Positions 52,676-60,872 of a stretch of 64,000 bases of DNA are shown piece by piece. The notes beneath the pieces are model-generated. The model was not told where the DNA came from. It made no database searches and saw only the letters and a list, made by a program, of their open reading frames with translations. Numbering within the stretch: position 1 is the first letter of the stretch; each line of letters starts with the position of its first letter. This stretch comes from Bradyrhizobium sp. SRS-191 (GTDB lineage: Bacteria > Pseudomonadota > Alphaproteobacteria > Rhizobiales > Xanthobacteraceae), in assembly GCF_024586915.1 (NCBI RefSeq), contig NZ_JANBVS010000018.1, positions 99,962 through 163,961 on the forward strand, in the 5' to 3' direction. The translations under genes and the position numbers were made by a program.

Positions 52676-52776
52676 TTGGCAGCTAGGGTTCCGGTTCTCG
52701 ATCGAGAATGCTGGTCCGAGAGCAGCCGCCAGGGGAGAGCCCTGGTGCACGGCGGGATAAAAACCCGGGAGACCTC
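52676..52776 (+). ncRNA. Guanidine-I (ykkC) riboswitch
   Basis: Carries the invariant blocks of the ykkC/guanidine-I class in order: CTAGGGTTCCG (52683-52693), CTGGTCCGAGAG (52711-52722) and CGGGATAAAAACCCGGGAGA (52753-52772). A short AGGGGAGAGCCCTGG hairpin lies between the second and third block. The aptamer binds free guanidinium and turns expression on. It lies in the leader between a sigma-54 promoter and a transporter gene, about 75 bases upstream of its ATG. Confidence 0.95.
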
Positions 52777-52848
52777 AGTGGCCGCGCTTGGCAGGCTCGA
52801 GGTTGTTTTTGCCAGTCCGCAGGTCACAAAACCGATGAGGGACTGGAT

Positions 52849-53919
52849 ATGGGAAAAGCACGAAATCTGTTTGTTGCCCTGCTCGCGGCATCCACGCTGG
52901 CGACCGCTTCGCTGTCGCCGGCTCTCGCCGAGAAGAAGAAGGAATTCAACATCGCCTGGACGATCTATGTCGGCTGGATGCCGTGGCCCTATGCCGCGGA
53001 ATCCGGGATCGTCAAGAAATGGGCCGACAAATACGGCATCTCGATCAAGGTCACGCAGATCAACGACTACGTCGAGTCGATCAATCAGTACACCGCCGGC
53101 AAGTTCGACGGCGTGACCGTCACCAACATGGATGCGCTGACGATTCCCGCCGCCGGTGGCGTCGACACGTCGGCCATCATCATGGGCGACTACTCCAACG
53201 GTAATGACGGCGTGGTGCTGAAGAAGGGCAAGACGCTGGCCGACATCAAGGGCCAGAAGGTCAATCTCGTCGAGCTGTCGGTGTCGCATTATCTGCTGGC
53301 GCGCGGGCTTGAAACCGTGAAGCTCTCCGAGAAGAGCATCAAGACGGTCAACACCTCGGACGCCGATATCGTCGCCGCCGCGAAGTCGCCGGACACGACG
53401 GCCGTGGTCACCTGGAATCCGCAGCTGCTCGAAGTGAAGGCCGAGCCGGGCGCGAGCCTGGTGTTCGACTCCAGCAAGATCCCCGGCGAGATCGAGGATC
53501 TGCTGGTCGTCAACAGCGCGACGCTGAAGGATAATCCCGAGCTCGGCAAGGCGCTGACCGGCATCTGGTACGAGACCATCGCGCTGATGAAGGACCAGAG
53601 CGAGAAGGGCAAGGCTGCGCGCGAGGCGATGGCGAAGCTATCCGGCACCGATCTCGCGGGCTTCGAGACCCAGCTCAAGACCACCTTCATGTATTACGAG
53701 CCGAAGGACGCGCTCGCCTTCATGACGGGGCCGGAGCTGCCGAAGATCATGGACCATGTCCGCACCTTCTGCTTCGACCACAATCTGCTCGGCGAGAACG
53801 TCAAGTCGAAGGATGCGGTCGGGATCTCCACGCCGTCGAAGGCCTTGGGCTCCACGACGAACGTGAAGCTGCGCTTCGACCCCACCTACATGAAGATGGC
53901 GGCCGACGGGAAGCTGTGA
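52849..53919 (+). CDS. Guanidine-associated ABC binding protein (urea-carboxylase-region type)
   Basis: 356-residue periplasmic protein with a signal peptide ending LAE. The mature part begins FNIAWTIYVGWMPWPYAAESGIVKKWADKYG, typical of the SsuA/NMT1-like family found beside urea/guanidine carboxylase genes. GAGGG precedes the ATG at 52849. Its position right after a guanidine riboswitch makes guanidine the likely ligand. A dispersed repeat separates it from its permease gene. Confidence 0.92.
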   Translation: MGKARNLFVALLAASTLATASLSPALAEKKKEFNIAWTIYVGWMPWPYAAESGIVKKWADKYGISIKVTQINDYVESINQYTAGKFDGVTVTNMDALTIPAAGGVDTSAIIMGDYSNGNDGVVLKKGKTLADIKGQKVNLVELSVSHYLLARGLETVKLSEKSIKTVNTSDADIVAAAKSPDTTAVVTWNPQLLEVKAEPGASLVFDSSKIPGEIEDLLVVNSATLKDNPELGKALTGIWYETIALMKDQSEKGKAAREAMAKLSGTDLAGFETQLKTTFMYYEPKDALAFMTGPELPKIMDHVRTFCFDHNLLGENVKSKDAVGISTPSKALGSTTNVKLRFDPTYMKMAADGKL

Positions 53920-53947
53920 CGTTGGGTCTGCTGAGCAACCAGCATCT

Positions 53948-54052
53948 CCCCTCGTCCTGAGGAGCTTGCGCAGCAAGCGTCTCGAAGGAGAAGGCCCCAG
54001 TTCGGGCCTCATGGTTCGAGACGGCGCTTTCGCGCCTCCTCACCATGAGGGT
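53948..54052. repeat. About 105-bp dispersed repeat, copy B
   Basis: Same segment order as 12629-12736: CTCGTCCTGAGGAGC, CGTCTCGAAGGA, GCCTCATGGTTCGAGACGGCG and CGCCTCCTCACCATGAGG. The hairpin-rich element sits inside the guanidine operon between binding protein and permease genes. Confidence 0.85.
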
Positions 54053-54162
54053 CAAAAGCCGAAGGCGGCACTGCACACCGACCATGAACACGCCGAGAGG
54101 CGTGTTCATGGAGAGGTTCAGCTCTGAAGCCGGCGCTAGACGTTGATCATGGGAGTGTCGCA

Positions 54163-54984
54163 ATGCCGCGTGCGATGAACGTCGTTCCGAACCGGGGCAG
54201 CCGGCTGCTGCTGGCGTTGCTGCCGTTCCTGCTGATCGCGCTGATCTACGTGGTCGGCTCGGCGCAGCGGCGCGCTGACAATCCGGACGACAAGCTGCTG
54301 CCGCCGGTCTCGGAAATGGTCGCAACGTCGAAGCGGCTCGCGACCGAGCCGGATCGCCGCTCGGGCGACTACGTGTTGTGGGCCGACACGGCGGCGAGCC
54401 TGCAACGGCTCGCCCTCGGGCTCGGCATTTCCGCCGTCATCGGCCTCACGCTCGGCCTCGCCATCGGATTGCTTCCGATCGCCGGCGCGGGCTTCGGCAC
54501 CTTGGTCGCGGTATTGTCCATGATCCCGCCGATGGCGGTGCTGCCGGTGCTGTTCATCGTGTTCGGCCTCGGCGAATTGTCCAAGGTCGTGCTGATCGTC
54601 ATCGGCGTCACGCCGACCCTGGTGCGCGATCTCTCGCTGGAAGTGCAGAACATGCCGCGCGAGCAGCTGATCAAGGCGCAGACATTGGGCGGCTCGACCT
54701 GGCAGGTCGCGATCCGCGTGGTGCTGCCGCAGATCATGCCGCGGCTGATCCAGGGGCTGCGGCTGATGATCGGGCCGGCCTTCTTGTTCCTGATCTCGGC
54801 GGAGGCGATCGCCTCGGACGTCGGGCTTGGCTATCGCATCTTTCTCGTCCGCCGCTATCTGTCGATGGACGTGATCCTGCCCTACGTCGTCTGGATCACC
54901 TTGCTCGCCTACGTCTTCGACTATGCGCTCGTCTGGTTCGGCCGGCGCGCGTTTCCCTGGGCCTATGCGCAAGGGAGTCGCTGA
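54163..54984 (+). CDS. ABC transporter permease of guanidine uptake system
   Basis: 273-residue SsuC/TauC-type permease with six helices. The EAA loop QAQTLGGSTWQVAIRVVLPQIMPR-like region is present (KAQTLGGSTWQVAIRVVLPQ). The N-terminal part has an extended periplasmic segment (SAQRRADNPDDKLLPPVSEM). GGGAG lies eight bases before the ATG. The stop overlaps the ATPase start (TGATG). Confidence 0.9.
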   Translation: MPRAMNVVPNRGSRLLLALLPFLLIALIYVVGSAQRRADNPDDKLLPPVSEMVATSKRLATEPDRRSGDYVLWADTAASLQRLALGLGISAVIGLTLGLAIGLLPIAGAGFGTLVAVLSMIPPMAVLPVLFIVFGLGELSKVVLIVIGVTPTLVRDLSLEVQNMPREQLIKAQTLGGSTWQVAIRVVLPQIMPRLIQGLRLMIGPAFLFLISAEAIASDVGLGYRIFLVRRYLSMDVILPYVVWITLLAYVFDYALVWFGRRAFPWAYAQGSR

Positions 54985-55757
54985 TGAGCACGCTGTCCTT
55001 CCGCAACGTCTGGGTCGAGTACGGCAACCAGTTCGTGCTCGAGCGCATCAATCTCGAGATCGCCTCCGGCACGTTCCTGTCGATCGTCGGTCCCTCCGGG
55101 GCCGGCAAGAGCACGTTCCTGCGCCTGATCCTCGGCCAGGAGAAGCCGAGCCAGGGCGCGGTGCTGCTCGACGGCCAGCCGTTTCCAGCGGAGCCCGGTC
55201 CCGACCGCGGCATCGTGTTCCAGCGCTACTCGGTGTTTCCGCATCTGACCGTGCTGGGCAACGTGCTGCTCGGCTATGAGATGACTGCTAGTCCTCTCAC
55301 GGCGCGTCTGTTCGGCACGGCGCGCAAGGAGGCGATCGAGAAGAGCCGCGCGCTGATCGAGGCCGTCGGTCTCGGACCTCACGCCGACAAATATCCGAGC
55401 GCGCTGTCCGGAGGCATGCAGCAACGGCTGGCAATCGCTCAGGCGCTGGCGAAACAGCCGCGCGTGCTCTTGCTCGACGAGCCCTTTGGCGCGCTCGACC
55501 CGGGCACCCGCGCGCAGATGCATGCGCTGATCAAGCCGCTGTGGCGCGAGCACAAGATGACCATCGTGATGGTCACCCATGACATCAAGGAGGCGTTCGG
55601 CCTCGCGACGCGGCTGATCGCGCTCGACCGCCCGCGCAAGGATCCGCAGGCGCCGGAGCGGTTCGGAGCGCGCATCACCTACGATCTCGATCTCACCCGC
55701 GACAGCGCGGTGCCCGTGCTCGGCTTCATCCGCGCCAGCGTCCACGTGGCGCAATAG
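54984..55757 (+). CDS. ABC transporter ATPase of guanidine uptake system
   Basis: 257 aa. Walker A GPSGAGKST, Q-loop FQRYSVFPHLTV, signature LSGGMQQRLAIAQAL, Walker B VLLLDEPFGALDPGTR, H-loop VTHDIKEAF. Family of SsuB/TauB-type ATPases. Coupled to the permease and 30 bases upstream of the guanidine hydrolase gene. Confidence 0.92.
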   Translation: MSTLSFRNVWVEYGNQFVLERINLEIASGTFLSIVGPSGAGKSTFLRLILGQEKPSQGAVLLDGQPFPAEPGPDRGIVFQRYSVFPHLTVLGNVLLGYEMTASPLTARLFGTARKEAIEKSRALIEAVGLGPHADKYPSALSGGMQQRLAIAQALAKQPRVLLLDEPFGALDPGTRAQMHALIKPLWREHKMTIVMVTHDIKEAFGLATRLIALDRPRKDPQAPERFGARITYDLDLTRDSAVPVLGFIRASVHVAQ

Positions 55758-55787
55758 CAAAACCCAGAAGAAACGAAGGAGAACTCC

Positions 55788-56993
55788 ATGTCATTCCCCG
55801 CCATGCGGCGCACGCGCCGTGCCGGATTGCAGCCGCGGCGCCAGGCCCTGCGCCGTCACCATCCGGACTTCGACAAGATGGCCACCCAGGGCTGGCAGGC
55901 GCTGGAGGCCGAGGGCAAGCTGCCGACCAATGGCTGGCGCAAGGAGCGGCAATGGGCGCTCGACATGGGCCTGCCCGGCGCCGACACCCTGACCGATCGC
56001 GACATCCCGACCTTTGCACGCGGCGAGCTGCCGCATTTCGCGGGCATCAACACCTTCATGAAGGCGCCCTATGTCGAGAACGTGCGTGACGTCGGCAAAT
56101 ACGATGCCGCCGTGATCGGCATCCCCTTTGATTCCGGCACCACCTATCGTCCCGGCACCCGCTTCGGGCCGCAGGGCATCCGCCGCATCTCCGCGCTCTA
56201 CACGCCCTACAACTACGAGCTCGGCGTCGACCTGCGCGAGCAGATGACCCTGTGCGATGCCGGCGACGTCTTCACCATCCCCGCCAATCTGGAGAAAAGT
56301 TTCGACCAGATCAGCCGCGGCGTGGCGCATGTGGCCTCGTCCGGCGCGCTGCCGATCATGCTCGGCGGCGACCATTCGATCGGCTTCCCCTGCGTGCGCG
56401 GCATCGCGCAATGCACCGACAAGCGCATCGGCATCATCCATTTCGATCGCCACATCGACATCCAGGAGAAGGATCTCGACGAGCGCATGCACACCACGCC
56501 CTGGTACTGGGCGACCAATCTGCCGAACGTCTCGCCGACCAACCTGGTGCAGCTCGGCATCGGCGGCTGGCAGGTCCCGCGCGAGGGCGTCGAGGTCGCG
56601 CGCAAGCGCAACACCAACGTGCTGACGATCGCCGACATCGAGAAGATCGGCCTGGAGAAGACCGCCGAGATCGCGCTGGAGCTGGCATGGAAGGATGCCG
56701 ACGCCGTCTACATCTCGTTCGACGTCGACTCCATCGATTGCGGCTTCGTGCCCGGCACCGGCTGGCCGGAGCCCGGCGGCTTCCTGCCGCGCGAGGCCTT
56801 GAAGCTGCTTGGCCTCGTCGCCGCCGAGGGCCTGTGCGGGCTCGAGGTCGTCGAGGTCTCGCCGCCCTACGATACGTCTGATATCACCGCGCTGATCGGC
56901 GTCCGCGTCGTCGTCGAGGCGCTGGGCTCGATGGTCGCGCATGGCAAGCTCGGCAGCCACAAGCACATCATCAACAAGCCGGTCAGCTTCTGA
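55788..56993 (+). CDS. gdmH: Guanidine hydrolase (guanidinase) of the ureohydrolase family
   Basis: 401-residue ureohydrolase that would split guanidine into urea and ammonia. Metal ligands: H196 in LGGDHS, D220/H222/D224 in HFDRHIDIQ, D312/D314 in FDVDSIDCGF. Features that set it apart from arginase and agmatinase and match the nickel-dependent GdmH of Synechocystis as I recall it are the long N-terminal extension (about 100 residues), DLDERMHTTPWYWATN, and DCGFVPGTGWPEPGG in place of the usual DPxxxPGTG. AAGGAG precedes the ATG. The upstream guanidine riboswitch and transporter give strong context support. Confidence 0.92.
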   Translation: MSFPAMRRTRRAGLQPRRQALRRHHPDFDKMATQGWQALEAEGKLPTNGWRKERQWALDMGLPGADTLTDRDIPTFARGELPHFAGINTFMKAPYVENVRDVGKYDAAVIGIPFDSGTTYRPGTRFGPQGIRRISALYTPYNYELGVDLREQMTLCDAGDVFTIPANLEKSFDQISRGVAHVASSGALPIMLGGDHSIGFPCVRGIAQCTDKRIGIIHFDRHIDIQEKDLDERMHTTPWYWATNLPNVSPTNLVQLGIGGWQVPREGVEVARKRNTNVLTIADIEKIGLEKTAEIALELAWKDADAVYISFDVDSIDCGFVPGTGWPEPGGFLPREALKLLGLVAAEGLCGLEVVEVSPPYDTSDITALIGVRVVVEALGSMVAHGKLGSHKHIINKPVSF

Positions 56994-57001
56994 GGCCCGC
57001 G

Positions 57002-57514
57002 ATGCGACATCATCACCACCATCACGGCCATCATCATCACGATCACCACCACGATCACGGTCATGATCATCACCATGATCACGACCATCCGCCGCATGGC
57101 CCCGGCCACAACCATCCGCATGGCGGCCGCTCTCCGGTCCAGTGGCAGACGCCGCATCAGCCGGAGGGCGCCAAACCCGCGCCGGTGGTCGAGCCCGATC
57201 TCGACAAGGTCGAGGCCGCCTTCGTCGACGGCTTCATCGCCGCGCCCGACCCGACCAGCTTCCTGCGGCTGGCCCGGGTCCCGTTCGAGATCCTGCGCGA
57301 CGGCGAGAGCCTGAAGCTGCTGCGCGTCGAGATCGATGCGCTCACCGACGTCGGCAGCCTGACCCCGCATCTCGGCGGCAGCACCTTCCGCTACGATCCC
57401 TTGCCGTCGAACTTCATCTCCCGCCGGCGCCGCCTGCGCTTCATCTATTTCGACGGCGCCGGCCTGACGCCACTGACTTACGCGGAGCTGCGGGAGATCG
57501 AGACCGAGCGCTGA
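57002..57514 (+). CDS. Histidine-rich probable nickel-binding accessory protein, 170 aa
   Basis: The first 40 residues contain 24 histidines interspersed with Asp and Gly (RHHHHHHGHHHHDHHHDHG then more), a metal-store tract like those in HypB, SlyD and UreE homologues. Residues 45-170 form a separate domain I do not recognise: VEPDLDKVEAAFVDGFIAA, TSFLRLARVPFEILRDGE, LRFIYFDGAGLTPLTYAEL. It starts nine bases after gdmH, so it is co-translated with a presumed Ni enzyme, and I infer a nickel delivery or storage role. No HypA/HypB homologue is in the window. Confidence 0.8.
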   Translation: MRHHHHHHGHHHHDHHHDHGHDHHHDHDHPPHGPGHNHPHGGRSPVQWQTPHQPEGAKPAPVVEPDLDKVEAAFVDGFIAAPDPTSFLRLARVPFEILRDGESLKLLRVEIDALTDVGSLTPHLGGSTFRYDPLPSNFISRRRRLRFIYFDGAGLTPLTYAELREIETER

Positions 57515-57537
57515 TCCTCTCCGTCATCTCGTTCCAC

Positions 57538-57568
57538 ACGGCCGGCCCGCTTGCGCGAGGCCGGCCGT
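57538..57568 (+). terminator. Terminator-like hairpin after guanidine operon
   Basis: ACGGCCGGCC and GGCCGGCCGT pair as a ten-base stem around an 11-base loop, followed by TGTCGTTGG. It starts about 24 bases after the His-rich gene and probably ends the operon. Confidence 0.6.
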
Positions 57569-57619
57569 TGTCGTTGGATCATCTCTCAATCAGGGGGCGA
57601 ACCGGCTGGGGAGAGAACG

Positions 57620-58036
57620 ATGGCAGACGGGCATGGGCAGGAGACCGGCGCGGACTTCGTGGCGCGCACGCTGAACGACGCGCTGCGCTGGAGCGGCCGG
57701 GGGCAGAAGTGGTGGAGCTTCGCCAACCACGGCTCCACTGTCTGCGTCGTTGTGTTCAGTGCAACGGCCGCGGTGCTGTCGCAGACCAGCAGCGCCATCG
57801 TCGGCTTTGATCCAAAGACCGTCGCGACGGTGCTGTCGCTCTGCGTCACGATCATTTCGACGGTGCAATCCAAGCTCGGCTTCGAGCGCAAATGGGTCGC
57901 CAACCGGCTGACTCACAGCGCGCTCAACGGCCTGCTGCTCGATGAGAAAACCGGCGCCGACGTGCAGGACACCAAGGATAAGCTGAAGACGATTTTGGAG
58001 GCTCACGATCGCGCCATCGCCGCAACCGGCGGTTAG
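57620..58036 (+). CDS. Membrane protein of unknown function, 138 aa (SLATT-like layout)
   Basis: Two hydrophobic stretches (STVCVVVFSATAAVLSQ and VATVLSLCVTIISTVQSKLG) sit between a polar N-terminus and a helical cytosolic tail (DVQDTKDKLKTILEAHDRAIAA). The arrangement resembles small SLATT/DUF4231-like membrane proteins but I cannot confirm a family. GGGGAGAG precedes the ATG at 57620. It is separated from the guanidine operon by a hairpin and ends one base short of the convergent boxR stop. Confidence 0.7.
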   Translation: MADGHGQETGADFVARTLNDALRWSGRGQKWWSFANHGSTVCVVVFSATAAVLSQTSSAIVGFDPKTVATVLSLCVTIISTVQSKLGFERKWVANRLTHSALNGLLLDEKTGADVQDTKDKLKTILEAHDRAIAATGG

Positions 58037-58037
58037 C

Positions 58038-58961
58038 TCACCCGCGCGCGAACATCCGCGCTTCGTTGGCGATGACCGGCTTCACCGCCTCGCCGAGCCG
58101 CGCGGCCGCCGCGTCCACTGACAGTCCCGCGGTGTCCACCACCGCATTGGCCCGCGCGTAGAGCGGCTCGCGGCTTGCCAGGATGTTGCGCAGCTCGGCC
58201 ATTGCCGAGCGGTCGTCGGCCATCGGGCGGAGGTCGCCCTGCTTGCGCACGCGCCCCATGTGCTCCTCGGGCTCGGCCTTCAGCCAGATCGTGTAGAACG
58301 CATTCAGGATGAGATCGAAGGTCACCGGCTCGGAGACGATGCCGCCGCCGGTTGCCAGCACCATCAGCTCCTTCCGTGCCAGCAGCTCCACCAGCGCGGC
58401 CTGCTCCATGCGGCGAAAGCCTTCCTGGCCGTAGAGCGCGATGATCTCGGCGACCGACAAGCCGTTCTGCCGCTCGATCTCCTTGTTGAGCTCGACGAAG
58501 CTCCAGCCGATGCGTTCGGCGAGCATCCGGCCCAGCGTCGACTTGCCGGCGCCGCGCAGGCCGATCAGCGCAATCCCCGAGAACGCGCGGCGCAGCGGCG
58601 CCGAGCCGCCGCCGGCGAGCAGCTCCTTGACCTGCGCGATCTGGCTCGGGCTCGCCTTCTTCAGGAGATCGCGGATGACCGGCCAGTCCGGCGACGGCTC
58701 GCCGCCGGGAATGATGTCGTCGAGCGGTGCGTTGATGGCGTTGGCGATGCGGCGCAGCAGCACGATCGATACGTTGCCCTTGCCGCTCTCGAGCTGGGCG
58801 ATGTAGCGCTCGGAAATCCCGGAGACCTCGGCCAGCACCTTGCGCGACATGCCTGCGAGGCCGCGCATCCGCCGCACCCGCTGCCCCAGCTGGTCGAGGA
58901 AATCGGTCTCGGCCGCCGACTGGCCGGCATCATCCCTGGCAGCGTCGTTCTCTGGCGCCAT
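58038..58961 (-). CDS. boxR: BoxR, benzoyl-CoA-responsive repressor
   Basis: 307 aa. N-terminal XRE helix-turn-helix (about 28-84: MSRKVLAEVSGISERYIAQLESGKGNVSIVLLRRIA), linker, then a shikimate-kinase-like domain with a P-loop GLRGAGKST (134-142) and the TGGGIVSEP motif. BoxR/BzdR proteins use this domain to bind benzoyl-CoA, not to phosphorylate shikimate. It is divergent from the benzoate-CoA ligase gene and presumably represses it. Confidence 0.93.
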   Translation of the reverse strand: MAPENDAARDDAGQSAAETDFLDQLGQRVRRMRGLAGMSRKVLAEVSGISERYIAQLESGKGNVSIVLLRRIANAINAPLDDIIPGGEPSPDWPVIRDLLKKASPSQIAQVKELLAGGGSAPLRRAFSGIALIGLRGAGKSTLGRMLAERIGWSFVELNKEIERQNGLSVAEIIALYGQEGFRRMEQAALVELLARKELMVLATGGGIVSEPVTFDLILNAFYTIWLKAEPEEHMGRVRKQGDLRPMADDRSAMAELRNILASREPLYARANAVVDTAGLSVDAAAARLGEAVKPVIANEARMFARG

Positions 58962-59036
58962 GTCCCTCTGACTTCTTTTGAAGCGGAAACATAATGCCGA
59001 GAAGGATTGACAGCAAGCGATGTTGGTGGCCTTCTA

Positions 59037-59050
59037 TGAATTATAATTCA
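59037..59050. promoter_or_regulatory. Perfect palindrome in boxR-bclA intergenic region
   Basis: TGAATTATAATTCA is a perfect 14-base palindrome, AT-rich in a GC-rich genome, about 20 bases upstream of the ligase GTG and 76 bases from the boxR start. It is a candidate operator or promoter element (TATAAT is embedded in it). If a -10 box, it would place transcription start at about 59055, very close to the start codon. Confidence 0.5.
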
Positions 59051-59069
59051 AAAATCCGGGGAGAATGCC

Positions 59070-60605
59070 GTGAAGTCGTACAATGCGGTGTCGTGGCTGC
59101 TCGACCGCAATGTCGAGGCGGGCCGCGGCGACAAGCTCGCCTACACGGACACGATCTCCGAGCTGACCTATCGCGGGCTGCAACAGCAGACCTGCCGCGT
59201 TGCGAACATGCTGCGCCGCCTCGGCGTCCGCCGCGAGGAACGCGTGGCGATGATCATGCTCGACACGGTGGATTTCCCCGCGGTGTTTCTAGGCAGCATG
59301 CGCGCCGGCATCGTCCCGGTGCCGCTCAATACGCTGCTGACCTCGGAGCAATATGCCTACGTGCTGGCCGATTGCCGCGCCCGCGTGCTGTTCGTCTCCG
59401 AGGCGCTGTATCCGGCGGTGAAGGACATCGTCGGGCGGATGTCCGATCTGGACTGCGTGGTCGTCTCCGGCGGCAACGCGTTCGGCCACAAGCTGCTGTC
59501 GGAAGAGCTCGCGCGCGAGAGCGATCAGTTCGAGACCGTCGCGACGCATGAGGACGAGCCGGCGTTCTGGCTGTATTCGTCCGGCTCCACCGGCATGCCC
59601 AAGGGCGTCCGCCATCTCCACGGCAACCTTGCCGCCACAGCTGAGACCTACGCCAAGCAGGTGCTCGGCATCCGCGAAGACGATGTCTGCCTGTCCGCTG
59701 CAAAATTGTTCTTCGCCTATGGTCTCGGCAACGCGCTGACCTTCCCGCTGTCGGTCGGCGCCACCACCATCCTCAACTCCGAGCGCCCGACGCCGGCGCT
59801 GATGTTCAAGCTGCTCAACCGCTACAACCCGACCATCTTCTACGGCGTACCGACCCTGTTCGCCGCCATGCTGCACGATGAATCGCTGCGTCACGAGAAG
59901 GCCGGCTCCGCTTTGCGTATCTGCACCTCGGCCGGCGAGGCGCTGCCGGAATCGGTCGGCAATGCCTGGAGGGCGCGCTTCGGTGTCGACATTCTCGACG
60001 GCGTCGGCTCGACCGAGCTGTTGCACATCTTCCTGTCGAACGCGCCCGGTGACATCAAATACGGTTCCTCCGGCCGTCCCGTGCCGGGGTATCAGGTCCG
60101 TCTCGTCAACGAGGCCGGTGAGGGCGTTCCGGACGGCGAAGTCGGCGAGATGCTGGTGCATGCGCCCTCGGCCGGTGAGGGCTACTGGAATCAGCGCCAC
60201 AAGACCCGCTCGACCTTCGAGGGCTACTGGACGCGCACCGGCGACAAATATGTCCGCGACGCCGAGGGCCGGTACACCTTCTGCGGCCGCTCCGACGACA
60301 TGTTCAAGGTCTCCGGCATCTGGGTGTCGCCGTTCGAGGTCGAGAGCGCGCTGATCACGCATCCATCTGTGCTGGAAGCCGCTGTCGTGCCGGAGTCCGA
60401 TCCGGAAGGATTGCTGAAGCCGAAAGCCTATGTCGTGCTGCGCCCGAGCGTCGATCGCTCGACCCTGCATGATCAGCTGAAGGATCACGTCAAGCAGAAG
60501 ATCGGCCCGTGGAAATATCCGCGCTGGATCGAAGTGGTGGAGTCCTTGCCGAAAACCGCAACCGGCAAGATCCAGCGCTTCAAGCTGCGCGAGGGGACTA
60601 ATTAG
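59070..60605 (+). CDS. bclA: Benzoate-CoA ligase
   Basis: 511-residue ATP-dependent acyl-CoA synthetase that activates benzoate. The AMP-binding motif is YSSGSTGMPKGVRHLH, followed by GVPTLFAAML, DGVGSTELLHIFLSN, the TGDKYVRDAEGRY hinge and C-terminal KTATGKIQRFKLRE with the catalytic lysine. The sequence NAVSWLLDRNVEAGRGDKLAYTD at the N-terminus matches benzoate-CoA ligases. The GTG start has GGGGAG six to eight bases upstream. It is the first gene of the box operon. Confidence 0.93.
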   Translation: MKSYNAVSWLLDRNVEAGRGDKLAYTDTISELTYRGLQQQTCRVANMLRRLGVRREERVAMIMLDTVDFPAVFLGSMRAGIVPVPLNTLLTSEQYAYVLADCRARVLFVSEALYPAVKDIVGRMSDLDCVVVSGGNAFGHKLLSEELARESDQFETVATHEDEPAFWLYSSGSTGMPKGVRHLHGNLAATAETYAKQVLGIREDDVCLSAAKLFFAYGLGNALTFPLSVGATTILNSERPTPALMFKLLNRYNPTIFYGVPTLFAAMLHDESLRHEKAGSALRICTSAGEALPESVGNAWRARFGVDILDGVGSTELLHIFLSNAPGDIKYGSSGRPVPGYQVRLVNEAGEGVPDGEVGEMLVHAPSAGEGYWNQRHKTRSTFEGYWTRTGDKYVRDAEGRYTFCGRSDDMFKVSGIWVSPFEVESALITHPSVLEAAVVPESDPEGLLKPKAYVVLRPSVDRSTLHDQLKDHVKQKIGPWKYPRWIEVVESLPKTATGKIQRFKLREGTN

Positions 60606-60664
60606 TAATTGGTTCGGCGCGGCATGGCATCGCCGCCAGGAGATGGACCCCATCTCTCGCCCAG

Positions 60665-60824
60665 TCGGCAGTGCGCTCCCTCTCCCCGTTCTTCACGGGG
60701 AGAGGGGTGGGGTGAGGGGCAGCCGCACGAGTGGTGTAAGTGCTGAGACCTGTACCCCCTCACCCGGATTGCATCTGGCGATGCAATCCGACCTCTCCCC
60801 GCAAGCGGGGCGAGGTACACCGCG
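60665..60824. repeat. Composite dispersed repeat, copy 2
   Basis: Inverse of the element at 36076-36272: GAGACCTGTACCCCCTCACCC followed by GGATTGCATC..GATGCAATCC and CCTCTCCCCGCAAGCGGGG, flanked on the left by CCCTCTCCCCGTT..ACGGGGAGAGGGG. It separates the ligase and hydrolase genes. Confidence 0.8.
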
Positions 60825-60872
60825 CGCGCCGCAAGGACGTCGGATAACACTTTTTTCAGCGCGGAGATCGCG

